Positions 25,184 to 34,057 of a DNA stretch of 64,000 nucleotides are shown here, in pieces. Under the pieces are notes generated by a model, which saw nothing but the letters and a program-made list of their open reading frames with translations, made no database searches and was not told the origin of the DNA. The DNA is from Chloroflexota bacterium. Lineage in GTDB: Bacteria; Chloroflexota; Anaerolineae; Aggregatilineales; Phototrophicaceae. Both the position numbers and the translations under genes were made by a program. Numbering within the stretch: the stretch's first letter is position 1; each line of letters opens with the position of its first letter. The stretch lies in NCBI GenBank assembly GCA_028875185.1, contig JAPPFH010000150.1, positions 1 through 64,000 of the forward strand, given 5' to 3'.

Positions 25184-25381
25184 TCACTCCTTGACGAAGC
25201 CGGCCGGCGGCTTGGGCGGCACATCCAGGTGCTCCATAATCGCGTCTAGCTTGGCGTTGATTTCGAGCAGCATCCTGCGGTTTTCTTCCATGATACGCAA
25301 TATGTTGTCGACGCCCTCATCGAAACTTCGCGGCTTGACCCTGAAGTCGGGCCGGGGATGACCTTTGTTGTGTTTTCTCAT
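25184..25381 (-). CDS. small coiled-coil protein with conserved C-terminal tail (copy 2), 65 aa
   Basis: The start is set at the ATG at 25381 (MRKHNKGHPRPDFRVKPRS), 13 bp after the previous gene's stop and preceded by GAGGCGGCGG. It lacks the TDIRLxRI head of its relatives and has a basic N terminus instead. It retains a coiled coil (ILRIMEENRRMLLEINAKL) and the tail IMEHLDVPPKPPAGFVKE, identical to copy 1 over 14 residues. Head exchange or partial deletion is likely. Confidence 0.6.
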   Translation of the reverse strand: MRKHNKGHPRPDFRVKPRSFDEGVDNILRIMEENRRMLLEINAKLDAIMEHLDVPPKPPAGFVKE

Positions 25382-25394
25382 TTGCGCCGCCGCC

Positions 25395-25604
25395 TCATTC
25401 CTTGATGAAACCCATCGGCTCATACGGCACATCCAGATGCTTGATGATCGCTTCCAGCATCCGCCGATTCTCCGCGACCATCTCCGTCAAGCCCAGCATC
25501 GCCGCCTCGTAGCTGTCCATCTTGTCGAGAATATCGTCCTGCACACCACGCACGCTCTGATATTCCTTTTCAATCCGCTTCAAACGAATGTCGGTTGTCA
25601 CCAT
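25395..25604 (-). CDS. small coiled-coil protein with conserved C-terminal tail (copy 3), 69 aa
   Basis: MVTTDIRLKRIEKEYQSVRG begins the shared head and IIKHLDVPYEPMGFIKE is the tail. The middle coiled coil is shorter than in copy 1. GAGGAAGGGC lies just before the ATG, and a TATACT -10-like box is about 35 bp upstream on this strand. It heads the three-gene cluster 25604-24877. Confidence 0.65.
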   Translation of the reverse strand: MVTTDIRLKRIEKEYQSVRGVQDDILDKMDSYEAAMLGLTEMVAENRRMLEAIIKHLDVPYEPMGFIKE

Positions 25605-25661
25605 TTGCCCTTCCTCGCGTCAGCATTCAGTATAATGGCGCAATCGCATCTAGTCAAAACG

Positions 25662-25702
25662 CCTCGGTGTCCTCTGAATTCTCGGTGTACTCGGTGGTGA
25701 AA
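25662..25702. repeat. CTCTGTG-type intergenic repeat
   Basis: CCTCGGTGTCCTCTGAATTC followed by TCGGTGTACTCGGTGGTG is a copy of the repeat class seen at 13408, 24772 and 43085. It ends 20 bp before the dehydratase start and forms most of its leader. Confidence 0.6.
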
Positions 25703-25722
25703 AAAAGAAAAGAGCCAACCCC

Positions 25723-27441
25723 ATGTCCAGTTCCCCCTCCCGCTCCCAAGACTTCTTCAACGCCGACGGCATCAGCGGGCTCACGCACCGCGCATTCACC
25801 GCCGCCATGGGCTACGACAGCGCCGATATGGCCCGCCCGCTGATCGGCATCTGCAACACCTTCAGCGAACTCAATCATTGCAACAGCCACCTGCGGGTCA
25901 TTTGCGAAGCGGTCAAGCGGGGCGTCTGGCAAGCCGGCGGCTTCCCGCTCGAATTCCCCACCATCTCCCTCGGCGAAATTCACCTCAGCCCCAGTTCCAT
26001 GCTCTACCGCAACCTGGCGGCGATGGACACTGAAGAAATGATCCGCGGTAATCCGATTGACGGCGTCGTGCTGCTCACCAACTGCGACAAGACGACCCCC
26101 GCCGCGCTGATGGGCGCCGCCAGCGCCGACCTGCCGACCATCATGGTCAGCGGCGGGCCTATGCTCAGCGGGCGCTATCAGGGCGAAATCCTCGGCGCCT
26201 GCACCGATTGCCGCCGCTATACCGTCGAATACCAGGCCGGCACGATCAGCGCCGAAACCTACCGCGAAGTCGAGGCCAACCTCGTGCGCAGCGCCGGGCA
26301 CTGCATGGTGATGGGCACGGCATCGACCATGAACTCGCTGATGGAAACCTTGGGCATGGCGCTGCCCGGCAATGGCGCGATTCCCGCGGCCGATTCACGC
26401 CGCATCCGCCTGGCGCAAGCCGCCGGCCGCCAAATCGTCGACTTGGTCGATCAGGATATCCGCCCCTCGCAGATCCTGACAGCCGACGCCTTCGACAACG
26501 CCATCACCCTGCTCAACGCGGTCGGCGGCAGCACCAACGCCATCGTCCACCTGCCCGCCATCGCCGGGCGCGTCGGCATCGACCTGCCGCTCGTGCGCTT
26601 TGATGAGATCAGCCGCCGTACGCCGCTGATCGCCAATATGCGCCCCAGTGGCGAGTATCAGATGGAAGATCTCTTCTACGCCGGCGGCATCCCGGCTGTG
26701 CTGAAAGAGCTGCTGCCGCTGCTGCAGGGCGATGCCCTCACTGTGACCGGGCGCACGCTGGCGCAAAACGTCGCCGACGCTGTGGTCAGCAATGCGGATG
26801 TGATTCGCTCGCTCGACGGTCCGCTGGCGCCCGAAGGCGGCTTGAGCACCCTGCGCGGCAACCTGGCGCCCGCTGGCGCGGTCATCAAACATGCCGCCGC
26901 CACACCCGCGCTTTGCAACCACCGCGGACCGGCGCTCGTCTTCAAAGATGTCGAAGACCTGAAGGCGCGCATCGACGACCCTGCGCTGGAGGTGACGCCA
27001 AATCACGTGCTGGTGCTGCAAAACGGCGGACCCATCGGCGGACCCGGCATGCCCGAGATCGGCAACCTGCCCATCCCGCAGAAGCTGCTCAAACAAGGGG
27101 TGCGCGATATGGCGCGCATCTCGGACGCCCGCATGAGCGGCACGTCCTACGGCACGATCGTCCTCCATATCGCGCCGGAATCAGCTGTTGGCGGACCGCT
27201 GGCTCTCGTGCGCGATGGCGATGAGATCGAGCTGAACGTCGCCGAGCGCCGCTTGCAGTTGCGCGTCTCGGATGAGGAGTTGGCCAGACGGCGGGAGGAA
27301 TGGTCAGCGCCGCCGCCGGCTTACGAGCGCGGCTACGGCCAGCTCTACCTGCGCAGCGTCAACCAAGCGCCGCTGGGCTGCGATTTCGATTTTCTGCGCG
27401 GGCGGGATCCGGCTGGCGCGTTCTGGCAGCCGAAGTTTTAG
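25723..27441 (+). CDS. IlvD/Edd-family dehydratase, probably sugar-acid specific
   Basis: A 572-aa iron-sulfur dehydratase. The three cluster cysteines of the family are at C53 (NHCN), C121 (TNCDKTTPA) and C194 (GHCMVMGTASTM). The overall sequence is more like arabonate/xylonate dehydratases than biosynthetic IlvD, and the window's other sugar-acid genes support that reading. It would convert an aldonate to the 2-keto-3-deoxy acid. The last four bases overlap the convergent Uma2 gene end. The final 108 bp are repeated at 28071-28178, beyond the Uma2 gene. Confidence 0.85.
   Translation: MSSSPSRSQDFFNADGISGLTHRAFTAAMGYDSADMARPLIGICNTFSELNHCNSHLRVICEAVKRGVWQAGGFPLEFPTISLGEIHLSPSSMLYRNLAAMDTEEMIRGNPIDGVVLLTNCDKTTPAALMGAASADLPTIMVSGGPMLSGRYQGEILGACTDCRRYTVEYQAGTISAETYREVEANLVRSAGHCMVMGTASTMNSLMETLGMALPGNGAIPAADSRRIRLAQAAGRQIVDLVDQDIRPSQILTADAFDNAITLLNAVGGSTNAIVHLPAIAGRVGIDLPLVRFDEISRRTPLIANMRPSGEYQMEDLFYAGGIPAVLKELLPLLQGDALTVTGRTLAQNVADAVVSNADVIRSLDGPLAPEGGLSTLRGNLAPAGAVIKHAAATPALCNHRGPALVFKDVEDLKARIDDPALEVTPNHVLVLQNGGPIGGPGMPEIGNLPIPQKLLKQGVRDMARISDARMSGTSYGTIVLHIAPESAVGGPLALVRDGDEIELNVAERRLQLRVSDEELARRREEWSAPPPAYERGYGQLYLRSVNQAPLGCDFDFLRGRDPAGAFWQPKF
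27334..27441 (+). repeat. 108-bp direct repeat, copy A (3' end of the dehydratase gene)
   Basis: This last 108 bp of the dehydratase gene recurs at 28071-28178 with three mismatches. The two copies bracket the Uma2 gene at 27438-28010. Confidence 0.92.
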
Positions 27442-28010
27442 CTGGAGAAAAGCCGCTCTAGATCGAGCGTGAAGCCGGGCAAGACGCCTTCGCCGCTCAG
27501 GCTGCCGTCTCGCGCAACGAAGTCGGTCATTGGTTCGCCGCTCGATCCGACGCGCCAGACCTCGACGCCGCGCTGTTCGGGCAGCACAAGCCATACCAAT
27601 TCAGCGCCATTCGCCAAATAGACCGCGGCTTTGCGGCGCAGTTCAGCGATCGTATTGCTGGGGGATTGGATTTCCACTGCCAAATCGGGCATACGCGGGA
27701 CGAATTGAGCATGATCCGTTGGCGGCGCGTCTTGCTTTCGGATGAAAGCGACATCGGGGCCAAGCAAGGTATGGCGGTCATCGGCGGGATAGTAGCCTGC
27801 TTCTACGCTGCCATCCCCCAAGTCATGCGCTTCGGCATAATTTAGAAGGTAGCGGAAGATGTGTCCCGCAAGATTTCCATGTATGTATCCAGGCGGCATG
27901 TCCCAAAACAGCTCCCCGTCAATGAGATAGAAATGTTTACGTTCGTTTTCCGGCTGCTGCGCCAGTTGCCAGACATCGTCTACCGTGTACAGCCGCTCTT
28001 GAATAGCCAT
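27438..28010 (-). CDS. Uma2-family (DUF820) putative endonuclease
   Basis: A 190-aa protein of the Uma2 family, which has a PD-(D/E)xK nuclease fold. Key residues: PDVAFI, PDLAVEIQSPS and the following RRKAAVYL. It starts MAIQERLYTVDDVWQLA and is a close relative of the gene at 54513-55088. Such genes occur in many copies in Chloroflexota and Cyanobacteria; their role is unknown. This copy lies exactly between two copies of the dehydratase 3' end, so it appears to have arrived together with a duplication of the flank. Confidence 0.8.
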   Translation of the reverse strand: MAIQERLYTVDDVWQLAQQPENERKHFYLIDGELFWDMPPGYIHGNLAGHIFRYLLNYAEAHDLGDGSVEAGYYPADDRHTLLGPDVAFIRKQDAPPTDHAQFVPRMPDLAVEIQSPSNTIAELRRKAAVYLANGAELVWLVLPEQRGVEVWRVGSSGEPMTDFVARDGSLSGEGVLPGFTLDLERLFSS

Positions 28011-28070
28011 ACCTGCCTCAGAAAAGTTGCTATTTTGATACGAGTATAACGCAATCTACGTCAATTGGGT

Positions 28071-28178
28071 TACGGGCAGCTCTACCTGCGCAGCGTCAAC
28101 CAAGCGCCGCTGGGCTGTGATTTCGATTTTCTGCGCGGGCGGGATCCGGCTGGCGCGGTCTGGCAGCCGAAGTTTTAG
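28071..28178 (+). pseudogene. duplicated 3' fragment of the dehydratase gene (direct repeat copy B)
   Basis: It encodes YGQLYLRSVNQAPLGCDFDF and continues RGRDPAGAVWQPKF with its stop, as in the intact gene except one changed residue (F to V). The rest of the gene is absent. It marks the far side of the Uma2 insertion or duplication. Confidence 0.9.
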
Positions 28179-28288
28179 TGCCCTATTCCTCAAGTTGAGA
28201 GACTGTTTCAACCTTTCAAATGGGAATTAAATATTTAACTTCGCAACATAACTATTTGTAGATGACCATGCCACTATGGTACGACAGC

Positions 28289-28312
28289 ATTAATGCTATG
28301 ATTAATGCTATG
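28289..28312. promoter_or_regulatory. tandem 12-bp repeat upstream of small ORFs
   Basis: ATTAATGCTATG occurs twice in direct succession, followed by ATATAGAC. Its position 33 bp before the first ATG suggests an operator or promoter region for the two small genes downstream. The whole gap from 28179 is AT-rich. Confidence 0.4.
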
Positions 28313-28344
28313 ATATAGACATGGTTATGTCTACGAATGGGATA

Positions 28345-28530
28345 ATGGCAATGAATGACATTACACCTAAGATCGACGTTGAAGCATTAGGCGCAATCAC
28401 TGACCAGGTACTCACTTTCAAACCAAAGAAAACTAAGAGAGATTCGCTCAAGCAAGGTAAGGTATCACTACCGCTTTCAACTAAGCAAAAAACAAAAGGC
28501 GGGGAGAAGAATAACCATGTACGACGGTAA
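28345..28530 (+). CDS. hypothetical small basic protein
   Basis: The reading frame is open from 28321; the likely start is one of the ATGs at 28345 or 28351 (MNDITPKIDVEALGAITDQV). The product of about 60 aa has a lysine-rich second half (FKPKKTKRDSLKQGK). I recognise no family. It overlaps the next small gene by 14 bp. The pair's layout resembles a small two-gene module such as toxin-antitoxin, but no domain supports this. Confidence 0.4.
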   Translation: MAMNDITPKIDVEALGAITDQVLTFKPKKTKRDSLKQGKVSLPLSTKQKTKGGEKNNHVRR

Positions 28531-28735
28531 AGTGGTTTGTGTTTCAGAAGACGGCAAATTTGTTGTCAGAATTTCTGAAAATACTCGTACAATTCACTGT
28601 GTCTTTAGCCGATATGATTTCGAGTCTGACCTTCGCCGCGAATTAGAAGGCCTTAGAAGCCACAGTTTGTACTCTTATGACATAGATAAAGCTGTTTCTG
28701 CATTTAGGCATTGGAAGCAAAGCACTGAATGGTAA
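28517..28735 (+). CDS. hypothetical protein, 72 aa
   Basis: Begins MYDGKVVCVSEDGKFVVRIS, with AGAAGAATAACC before the ATG. It is predicted to have a beta-strand N-terminal half and helical end (IDKAVSAFRHWKQSTEW). The overlap with the preceding gene suggests translational coupling. It ends beside the IS1595-type remnant. No family is recognised. Confidence 0.45.
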   Translation: MYDGKVVCVSEDGKFVVRISENTRTIHCVFSRYDFESDLRRELEGLRSHSLYSYDIDKAVSAFRHWKQSTEW

Positions 28736-28739
28736 GGAG

Positions 28740-28990
28740 AGCCTTATTGCAGCAGGTACATGGCACATAGCCACTTGTGGAGTGGGATATGAGAGCGCTC
28801 AAAGACTGTGCCAGTGAGGACAGTGAATTTTCGCGGCAGTCCTTACACTGGTGGCACTGATACTTACGCTGGCGGCTGGTGCGCTCGCTTTCGCAGTAAG
28901 GGCATACAATTTGCCCCGGCCAGCGCCTTTGTTCGATAAACTTGATCGCGGATAGCTCATCGCGGAATTGCTGAAGAACTCGAATGTGCT
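28740..28990 (-). mobile_element. frameshifted 5' remnant of an IS1595-type transposase
   Basis: The minus strand encodes DELSAIKFIEQRRWPGQIVC, then PYCESERTSRQRKYQCHQCKDC, the N-terminal zinc ribbon of IS1595 transposases. A frameshift follows; the next frame gives FTVLTGTVFERSHIPLHKWL and then CAMYLLQ and a stop. The DDE/ISXO2 catalytic part is gone. I could not identify inverted repeats. It marks past transposition in the AT-rich island. Confidence 0.7.
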
Positions 28991-29044
28991 GATTGTGCCA
29001 CCATACTCGCTTGACATTGAGATTTGCCTTGCCCATGGGACAGT

Positions 29045-30265
29045 TTATGGACAAGAATGTAACATATCTTCGCCGAATCCTTGTCCTGTAGGCAAAGTGA
29101 TATCAAAGTACAAGTGCTCGTAGTCAAGTATCCGAAGTAGAATACGATGAAAGATGTGACTGCTCTTTTCATATTCTTTCCTAGCGTCGCCTGTGTGGAA
29201 CTTCAATTCATGCACGACGCAGTTTCTACTTAGACCGAAGTAGTCGATTTCGTTTTGGCAAAGACAGACTTTGTATGCGTTCTTTAGGGCTTCGACCTTA
29301 GTCTTGATTGGATATCTATGGGGAGGTGTTTTTCCTCTGCTGATGTACTGATAGTCCAGTAGATTTTTGCCCAAAGCATCAACCATGCAGAACATGCTCA
29401 AAGCGTGGGTAATGGTGAATCTAGCTGCGTTGGTATCGAACATGATGTTTGCTACACCATTGAGCAGACTTGGATGCTGCGAGTCAAATCTCCCATAAGC
29501 CGGGAAACTTTTTGTCAGATAGTTGATTGCCGTATTGGCGTTCTGAAAGTCAATCAGCACAAAACCTCGTCTTGGATCGGTTCGTCGAATTTCATGATAG
29601 GTGAATATCAGGGACGAATTCGCATCATATACTCTGTAATTGATCCACTCGATCCTTCTGCCTTGGGCGATGGTCAAAAGATCGCATATTCTATTGATCA
29701 TCTTGCGCACTTCGTCTCGACCGCGGCCGTCAACTGCTATTGTAAGTTCACAAGTTACCTCGGTGGATTGGCCTGTGACTACAGTATTGTAGATGTCATA
29801 GTAGTCATCGACTCTTCTAAATACTACGTCGGAGCTATCCAGTTTCAGCTTGAACTTGTTATAACAGGTCCCTCTTCCCCCTGAATTTGCATCGTTGCCG
29901 CAAAACAAGAAATTCGTTAGTGCAAACGATACCGAATGCGCTTTGCTCCAGTCCTGTTCTCCGACAGTCAATTCCCAGAGTCCATAATGACTAAAATATC
30001 TTTCAGGCTCTGTGTCATAGTCGACGCCCCAAGGCCGATTTTGGAACGGCCCCTTTCCAAGCACTTTGCGACCATCATTTGTACATCCGCAAAATTTGAC
30101 CCCATGCGCATTGACGAGTTCAGGAGAATCAGAAAAAGTGCAATAGACTCTGATTTGGCCGTCCGAACGCTGGCCCACCTCAAACTCACAGTCTTGTTGA
30201 TTGAGCTTTCCGCTACCTTCATAAAGGCTAATGAATTCCTCGGTTTCTTCTGCTGTTGCGCTCAC
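29045..30265 (-). CDS. HEPN-like protein coupled to a membrane protein
   Basis: A 406-aa AT-rich gene. The N-terminal half is beta-rich and cysteine-containing (GVKFCGCTNDGRKVLGKGPF). The C-terminal part is helical with LSRNCVVHELKF: R347, N348 and H352 fit the RNxxxH motif of HEPN RNases. The two-domain layout resembles ApeA-like proteins, but I cannot assign the N-terminal domain. The GTG start overlaps the stop of the membrane-protein gene (GTGA), so the two should be made together, probably as a defence or signalling pair. Confidence 0.55.
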   Translation of the reverse strand: MSATAEETEEFISLYEGSGKLNQQDCEFEVGQRSDGQIRVYCTFSDSPELVNAHGVKFCGCTNDGRKVLGKGPFQNRPWGVDYDTEPERYFSHYGLWELTVGEQDWSKAHSVSFALTNFLFCGNDANSGGRGTCYNKFKLKLDSSDVVFRRVDDYYDIYNTVVTGQSTEVTCELTIAVDGRGRDEVRKMINRICDLLTIAQGRRIEWINYRVYDANSSLIFTYHEIRRTDPRRGFVLIDFQNANTAINYLTKSFPAYGRFDSQHPSLLNGVANIMFDTNAARFTITHALSMFCMVDALGKNLLDYQYISRGKTPPHRYPIKTKVEALKNAYKVCLCQNEIDYFGLSRNCVVHELKFHTGDARKEYEKSSHIFHRILLRILDYEHLYFDITLPTGQGFGEDMLHSCP

Positions 30266-30861
30266 TGCTCCATCTCCAGCGACTTGCAGTAATTGTGAAC
30301 AAAGTCATTTCCATTGAACTGGCGCGGGCTCCAAACATCAAGAATGTCCTTGCGAACATACGTAATATCATCAACTCTCTCGTATCGTCCACTGACTTTG
30401 AGGGAATTAGCAAACTTGGAGCGTAGATTGTATCGAATGTAATACTCGGGTCCAGATTCGCCCAATAATGTATTGCTGTCAAAATACAGATAATTGTTGA
30501 ATCCGATGCCAAACGGTAGCACAGCGCAGGACTCTGCAACCACGCCAATGTCAATAAGGGCGTTCCTCCGTTCATGCATAATTACCGGCTCAAAGAGATT
30601 TGCGACTATGGCGTTCTCTGCAAGCGCGATCGAGTCTTCAAGTTCTGCGTTAGTCGTTTCCAACTCATTGTAGGCCAACTGTAGGTCGGCTCTAGCCACC
30701 GCCAACTCAGAACCAAGCTCCGTTATGATTCTTTCCGCACGCATCTGGTTCTCATGCGCGGCATATACTACACCGGCGATAACCACTACAAACACAGCTG
30801 CCCAGGGAAACCAGATTGGCAAGCGTTGAAGAGGTGGGACCCGTTTAGTCTTTTCATTCAT
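30262..30861 (-). CDS. membrane protein with coiled coil, partner of the HEPN-like protein
   Basis: A 199-aa protein. One membrane helix at about residues 18-35 (FPWAAVFVVVIAGVVYA) is followed by a coiled coil (ELGSELAVARADLQLAYNEL) and a globular C-terminal domain of about 110 residues. AAAGGGAG precedes the ATG. Translation is coupled to the downstream HEPN-like gene. It may tether or sense at the membrane. I recognise no family for the C-terminal domain. Confidence 0.5.
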   Translation of the reverse strand: MNEKTKRVPPLQRLPIWFPWAAVFVVVIAGVVYAAHENQMRAERIITELGSELAVARADLQLAYNELETTNAELEDSIALAENAIVANLFEPVIMHERRNALIDIGVVAESCAVLPFGIGFNNYLYFDSNTLLGESGPEYYIRYNLRSKFANSLKVSGRYERVDDITYVRKDILDVWSPRQFNGNDFVHNYCKSLEMEQ

Positions 30862-30940
30862 AGTAAACTCCCTTTTTACTGCTTGAATGTCATCGTATTG
30901 CTAACGTCGGCCAAAGAAACAGACCTCAGACGGGGCAACA

Positions 30941-32038
30941 TCACTCATCCAACTCCCCATCCGCCAGCCCAACCGGCAGCGCCTGCGGCTGCTCGACCCT
31001 GCTCTCCAGCGCAATCCGCCGGCCCTGCGCCGCCGACTCTTCAAGCGCGCACATGATATCGAGAACGTGGAAAGCCAAGTCGCCGCTGACGCGGTGCGGG
31101 CGCCCCGACTGGATGGCGTAAGCCATGTCGGCGACGCCGGCGCCGCGCCCGATGTTGGTGGTGTGCGAATGCGGGATTTCGACCCAGTCGCGCGTCCCGC
31201 CTTTGAGCAAGTGATTGACTCCATGAAAGAAATTGGGATCGCCAATGCTCATCGAAGCGTCTTCGCCGTGAATCTCCAGCATAGGCAGATGATGCCCCCA
31301 CACATCAAAGCTGGTGATTACGCTGGCGATAGCGCCGCTGGCGAATTCAAGCGTGCCGGCGACATGCGTGTTGACCTCGACCGGCAGGACTGTGCCCATC
31401 AGCGCGTCGCTGGTGGCGATGCGTTCGGGGAAGCTCATGCGCGCCGAAGCGGAGACCTGGGCGACCGGCCCCATCAGATGAACCAGCGCCGTTAGATAAT
31501 AGGGACCCATATCGAAGAGCGGTCCAGCGCCGCGTTGGTAGAAGATGCCGGCGTTGGGATGCCAACTTTCCGGTCCGTGGCTCATGAAGACGGCGGTCGC
31601 CGCGACTGGCGCGCCGATCAAGCCGTCGTCAATCGCCTTGCGCGCAGTCTGCAAGCCGCCGCCGAGGAAGGTATCGGGCGCGCAGCCCAAGCGCAAGCCC
31701 GCCGCCTTCGCCGCCCTGAGGATTTTTGCGCCATCTTCGCGGGTGACGGCCAGCGATTTTTCGCTATACGCGTGTTTGCCCGCCTCAATAATCCGCAGCG
31801 AGATTTCGGCATGCGCTTTGGGGATGGTCAAGTTTACGATTATGTCGATGTCGTCGCGCGCCAGCAGGTCGTCTACGCCGCAGGCGATTAGACCGTGTTC
31901 GGCGGCGAATTCACGCGCGCGCTCCTCCAGGATATCAGCGCAGGCAGTGATTTTGATGATTTCAAATGGCGCGCAGCCCTCGATATACGCCGGCGCGATA
32001 TTGCCCGTTCCGATGATGCCAACGTTTAACATTCGCAC
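30941..32038 (-). CDS. Gfo/Idh/MocA-family oxidoreductase, copy 1
   Basis: A 365-aa NAD(P)-dependent sugar or cyclitol dehydrogenase. Rossmann motif: NVGIIGTGNIAPAYI. The usual EKP motif, whose Lys is catalytic, reads EKS here (HAYSEKSLAVTRED), keeping the Lys. Start: GTG at 32038, five bases after AAGGAG, which gives the same length as its paralogue at 32093; an ATG at 32032 is the alternative. The paralogue lies upstream with a hairpin repeat between. Confidence 0.82.
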   Translation of the reverse strand: MRMLNVGIIGTGNIAPAYIEGCAPFEIIKITACADILEERAREFAAEHGLIACGVDDLLARDDIDIIVNLTIPKAHAEISLRIIEAGKHAYSEKSLAVTREDGAKILRAAKAAGLRLGCAPDTFLGGGLQTARKAIDDGLIGAPVAATAVFMSHGPESWHPNAGIFYQRGAGPLFDMGPYYLTALVHLMGPVAQVSASARMSFPERIATSDALMGTVLPVEVNTHVAGTLEFASGAIASVITSFDVWGHHLPMLEIHGEDASMSIGDPNFFHGVNHLLKGGTRDWVEIPHSHTTNIGRGAGVADMAYAIQSGRPHRVSGDLAFHVLDIMCALEESAAQGRRIALESRVEQPQALPVGLADGELDE

Positions 32039-32054
32039 AGGTACTCCTTTTGAT

Positions 32055-32080
32055 GGGCGAGCCACCGGCTCGCCCCTACA
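32055..32080. repeat. simple hairpin repeat
   Basis: GGGCGAGCC-ACC-GGCTCGCCCCTACA: the same core as 17507-17535, sitting in the short gap between the two oxidoreductase genes and just before the ribosome site of the second. Confidence 0.85.
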
Positions 32081-32092
32081 GCAGATGTGGGG

Positions 32093-33190
32093 TTACATAT
32101 CCAGAACGCCGTCGGGCAAGCCTGCTGGAACGGCAAGGGGCTGCTCTAGCGTGCTCTTGATTTCGATGTGCCGACCCTGCTCTGACGATTCCTCCAGCGC
32201 CAGCATGATTTCCAGGGCATGAAAAGCGAGATCGCCGCTGGCGCGATGCGGGCGTCCGGACAGGATGGCGTAAGCCATATCGGCAACACCGGCGCCGCGC
32301 CCGGTGTTGGTGGTATGCGTCAGCGGGATATCGACCCACTCGCGCGACCCGCCTTTGACCACGGATACGTCGCCATCAAAGCGATTCGGGTCGGGTACGC
32401 TGAGCGAACCCTCGCTGCCATGAATCTCGATCAAGGGCAGGTTGTGTCCCCAAACGTCAAAGCTCATGATCACAGTGGCGATGGCGCCGCTTTCGAATTC
32501 GAGCGTGCCGGCAACATGCGTGTTGACCTCTACCGGCAACCGCTGCCCCTTCAGCGCTTCGCTGGTGGCAATGCGCTCGGCGAAGGTCATCCGCGCCGAG
32601 CCAGCGACGCGCGCGACCGGCCCCATCAGATTGAGCAGCGCTGTCACATAATAGGGACCCATATCGAGCATCGGACCGCCGCCCTCGAGATAATAGAAAC
32701 CGGCGTTTGGATGCCAGCTTTCATGGCCATGCGAGAGCCAGGTCGCGGTGGCGGCTATCGGTTCCCCGATCACGCCATCGTCAATCGCCTTTCGCGCGGT
32801 CTGCCCGCCGCCGCCAAAAAAGGTATCGGGCGCGCAGCCCATGCGCAAGCCGGCCGCCGCCGCCGCTTTGATGACCGCTTCGCCATCTTCGCGGTTCACC
32901 GCCAAGGGCTTTTCGACGTAAGCGTGCTTGCCCGCTTCAATGATCTGCAGCGAGACCTCAGCATGCGCGGCCGGGATTGTCAAGTTGATGACGATGTCGA
33001 TATCATCGCGACCCAGCAAGTCATCGACGCTGTAGGCTGTCAACCCATGTTCGGCGCCGAATGCCTGCGCCCGGTCTGCCAGGATATCAGCGCAAGCGGT
33101 GAGCTTGATCACGTCAAATGGCGCGCAGCCTTGGATATAAGCTGGCGCGATGTTGCCAGTTCCGATGATGCCAACGTTTAACGTTTCCAT
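32093..33190 (-). CDS. Gfo/Idh/MocA-family oxidoreductase, copy 2
   Basis: A 365-aa paralogue of the gene at 30941, from METLNVGIIGTGNIAPAYIQ to VPAGLPDGVLDM. It has the canonical EKP motif (HAYVEKPLAVNRED) and probable substrate-site residues in HTTNTGRGAG shared with copy 1. The ThuA-like gene is about 43 bp upstream on the same strand, so the three genes look like one sugar-utilisation operon (ThuA, then copy 2, then copy 1). Confidence 0.85.
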   Translation of the reverse strand: METLNVGIIGTGNIAPAYIQGCAPFDVIKLTACADILADRAQAFGAEHGLTAYSVDDLLGRDDIDIVINLTIPAAHAEVSLQIIEAGKHAYVEKPLAVNREDGEAVIKAAAAAGLRMGCAPDTFFGGGGQTARKAIDDGVIGEPIAATATWLSHGHESWHPNAGFYYLEGGGPMLDMGPYYVTALLNLMGPVARVAGSARMTFAERIATSEALKGQRLPVEVNTHVAGTLEFESGAIATVIMSFDVWGHNLPLIEIHGSEGSLSVPDPNRFDGDVSVVKGGSREWVDIPLTHTTNTGRGAGVADMAYAILSGRPHRASGDLAFHALEIMLALEESSEQGRHIEIKSTLEQPLAVPAGLPDGVLDM

Positions 33191-33233
33191 AGCGTCTCCT
33201 GTCTGAGATTGCGGGCGGCTCCCGGAGTCAGAG

Positions 33234-33950
<717 letters not shown>

Positions 33951-34057
33951 TAGCTTCCTCGCAACGCAGAATCATTCGAACGGGAGAGATTATGCCCGTT
34001 TCGATGGCGATTTACAATTGATGACTTGCAGTTTGCGGCCGGCGCGAAGATATCGGA

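Noticed and set aside
27334..28178. Target-site duplication of a transposon around the Uma2 gene
   Set aside because: 108 bp is far longer than known target duplications, no terminal inverted repeats or transposase were found, so I report it only as a direct repeat.
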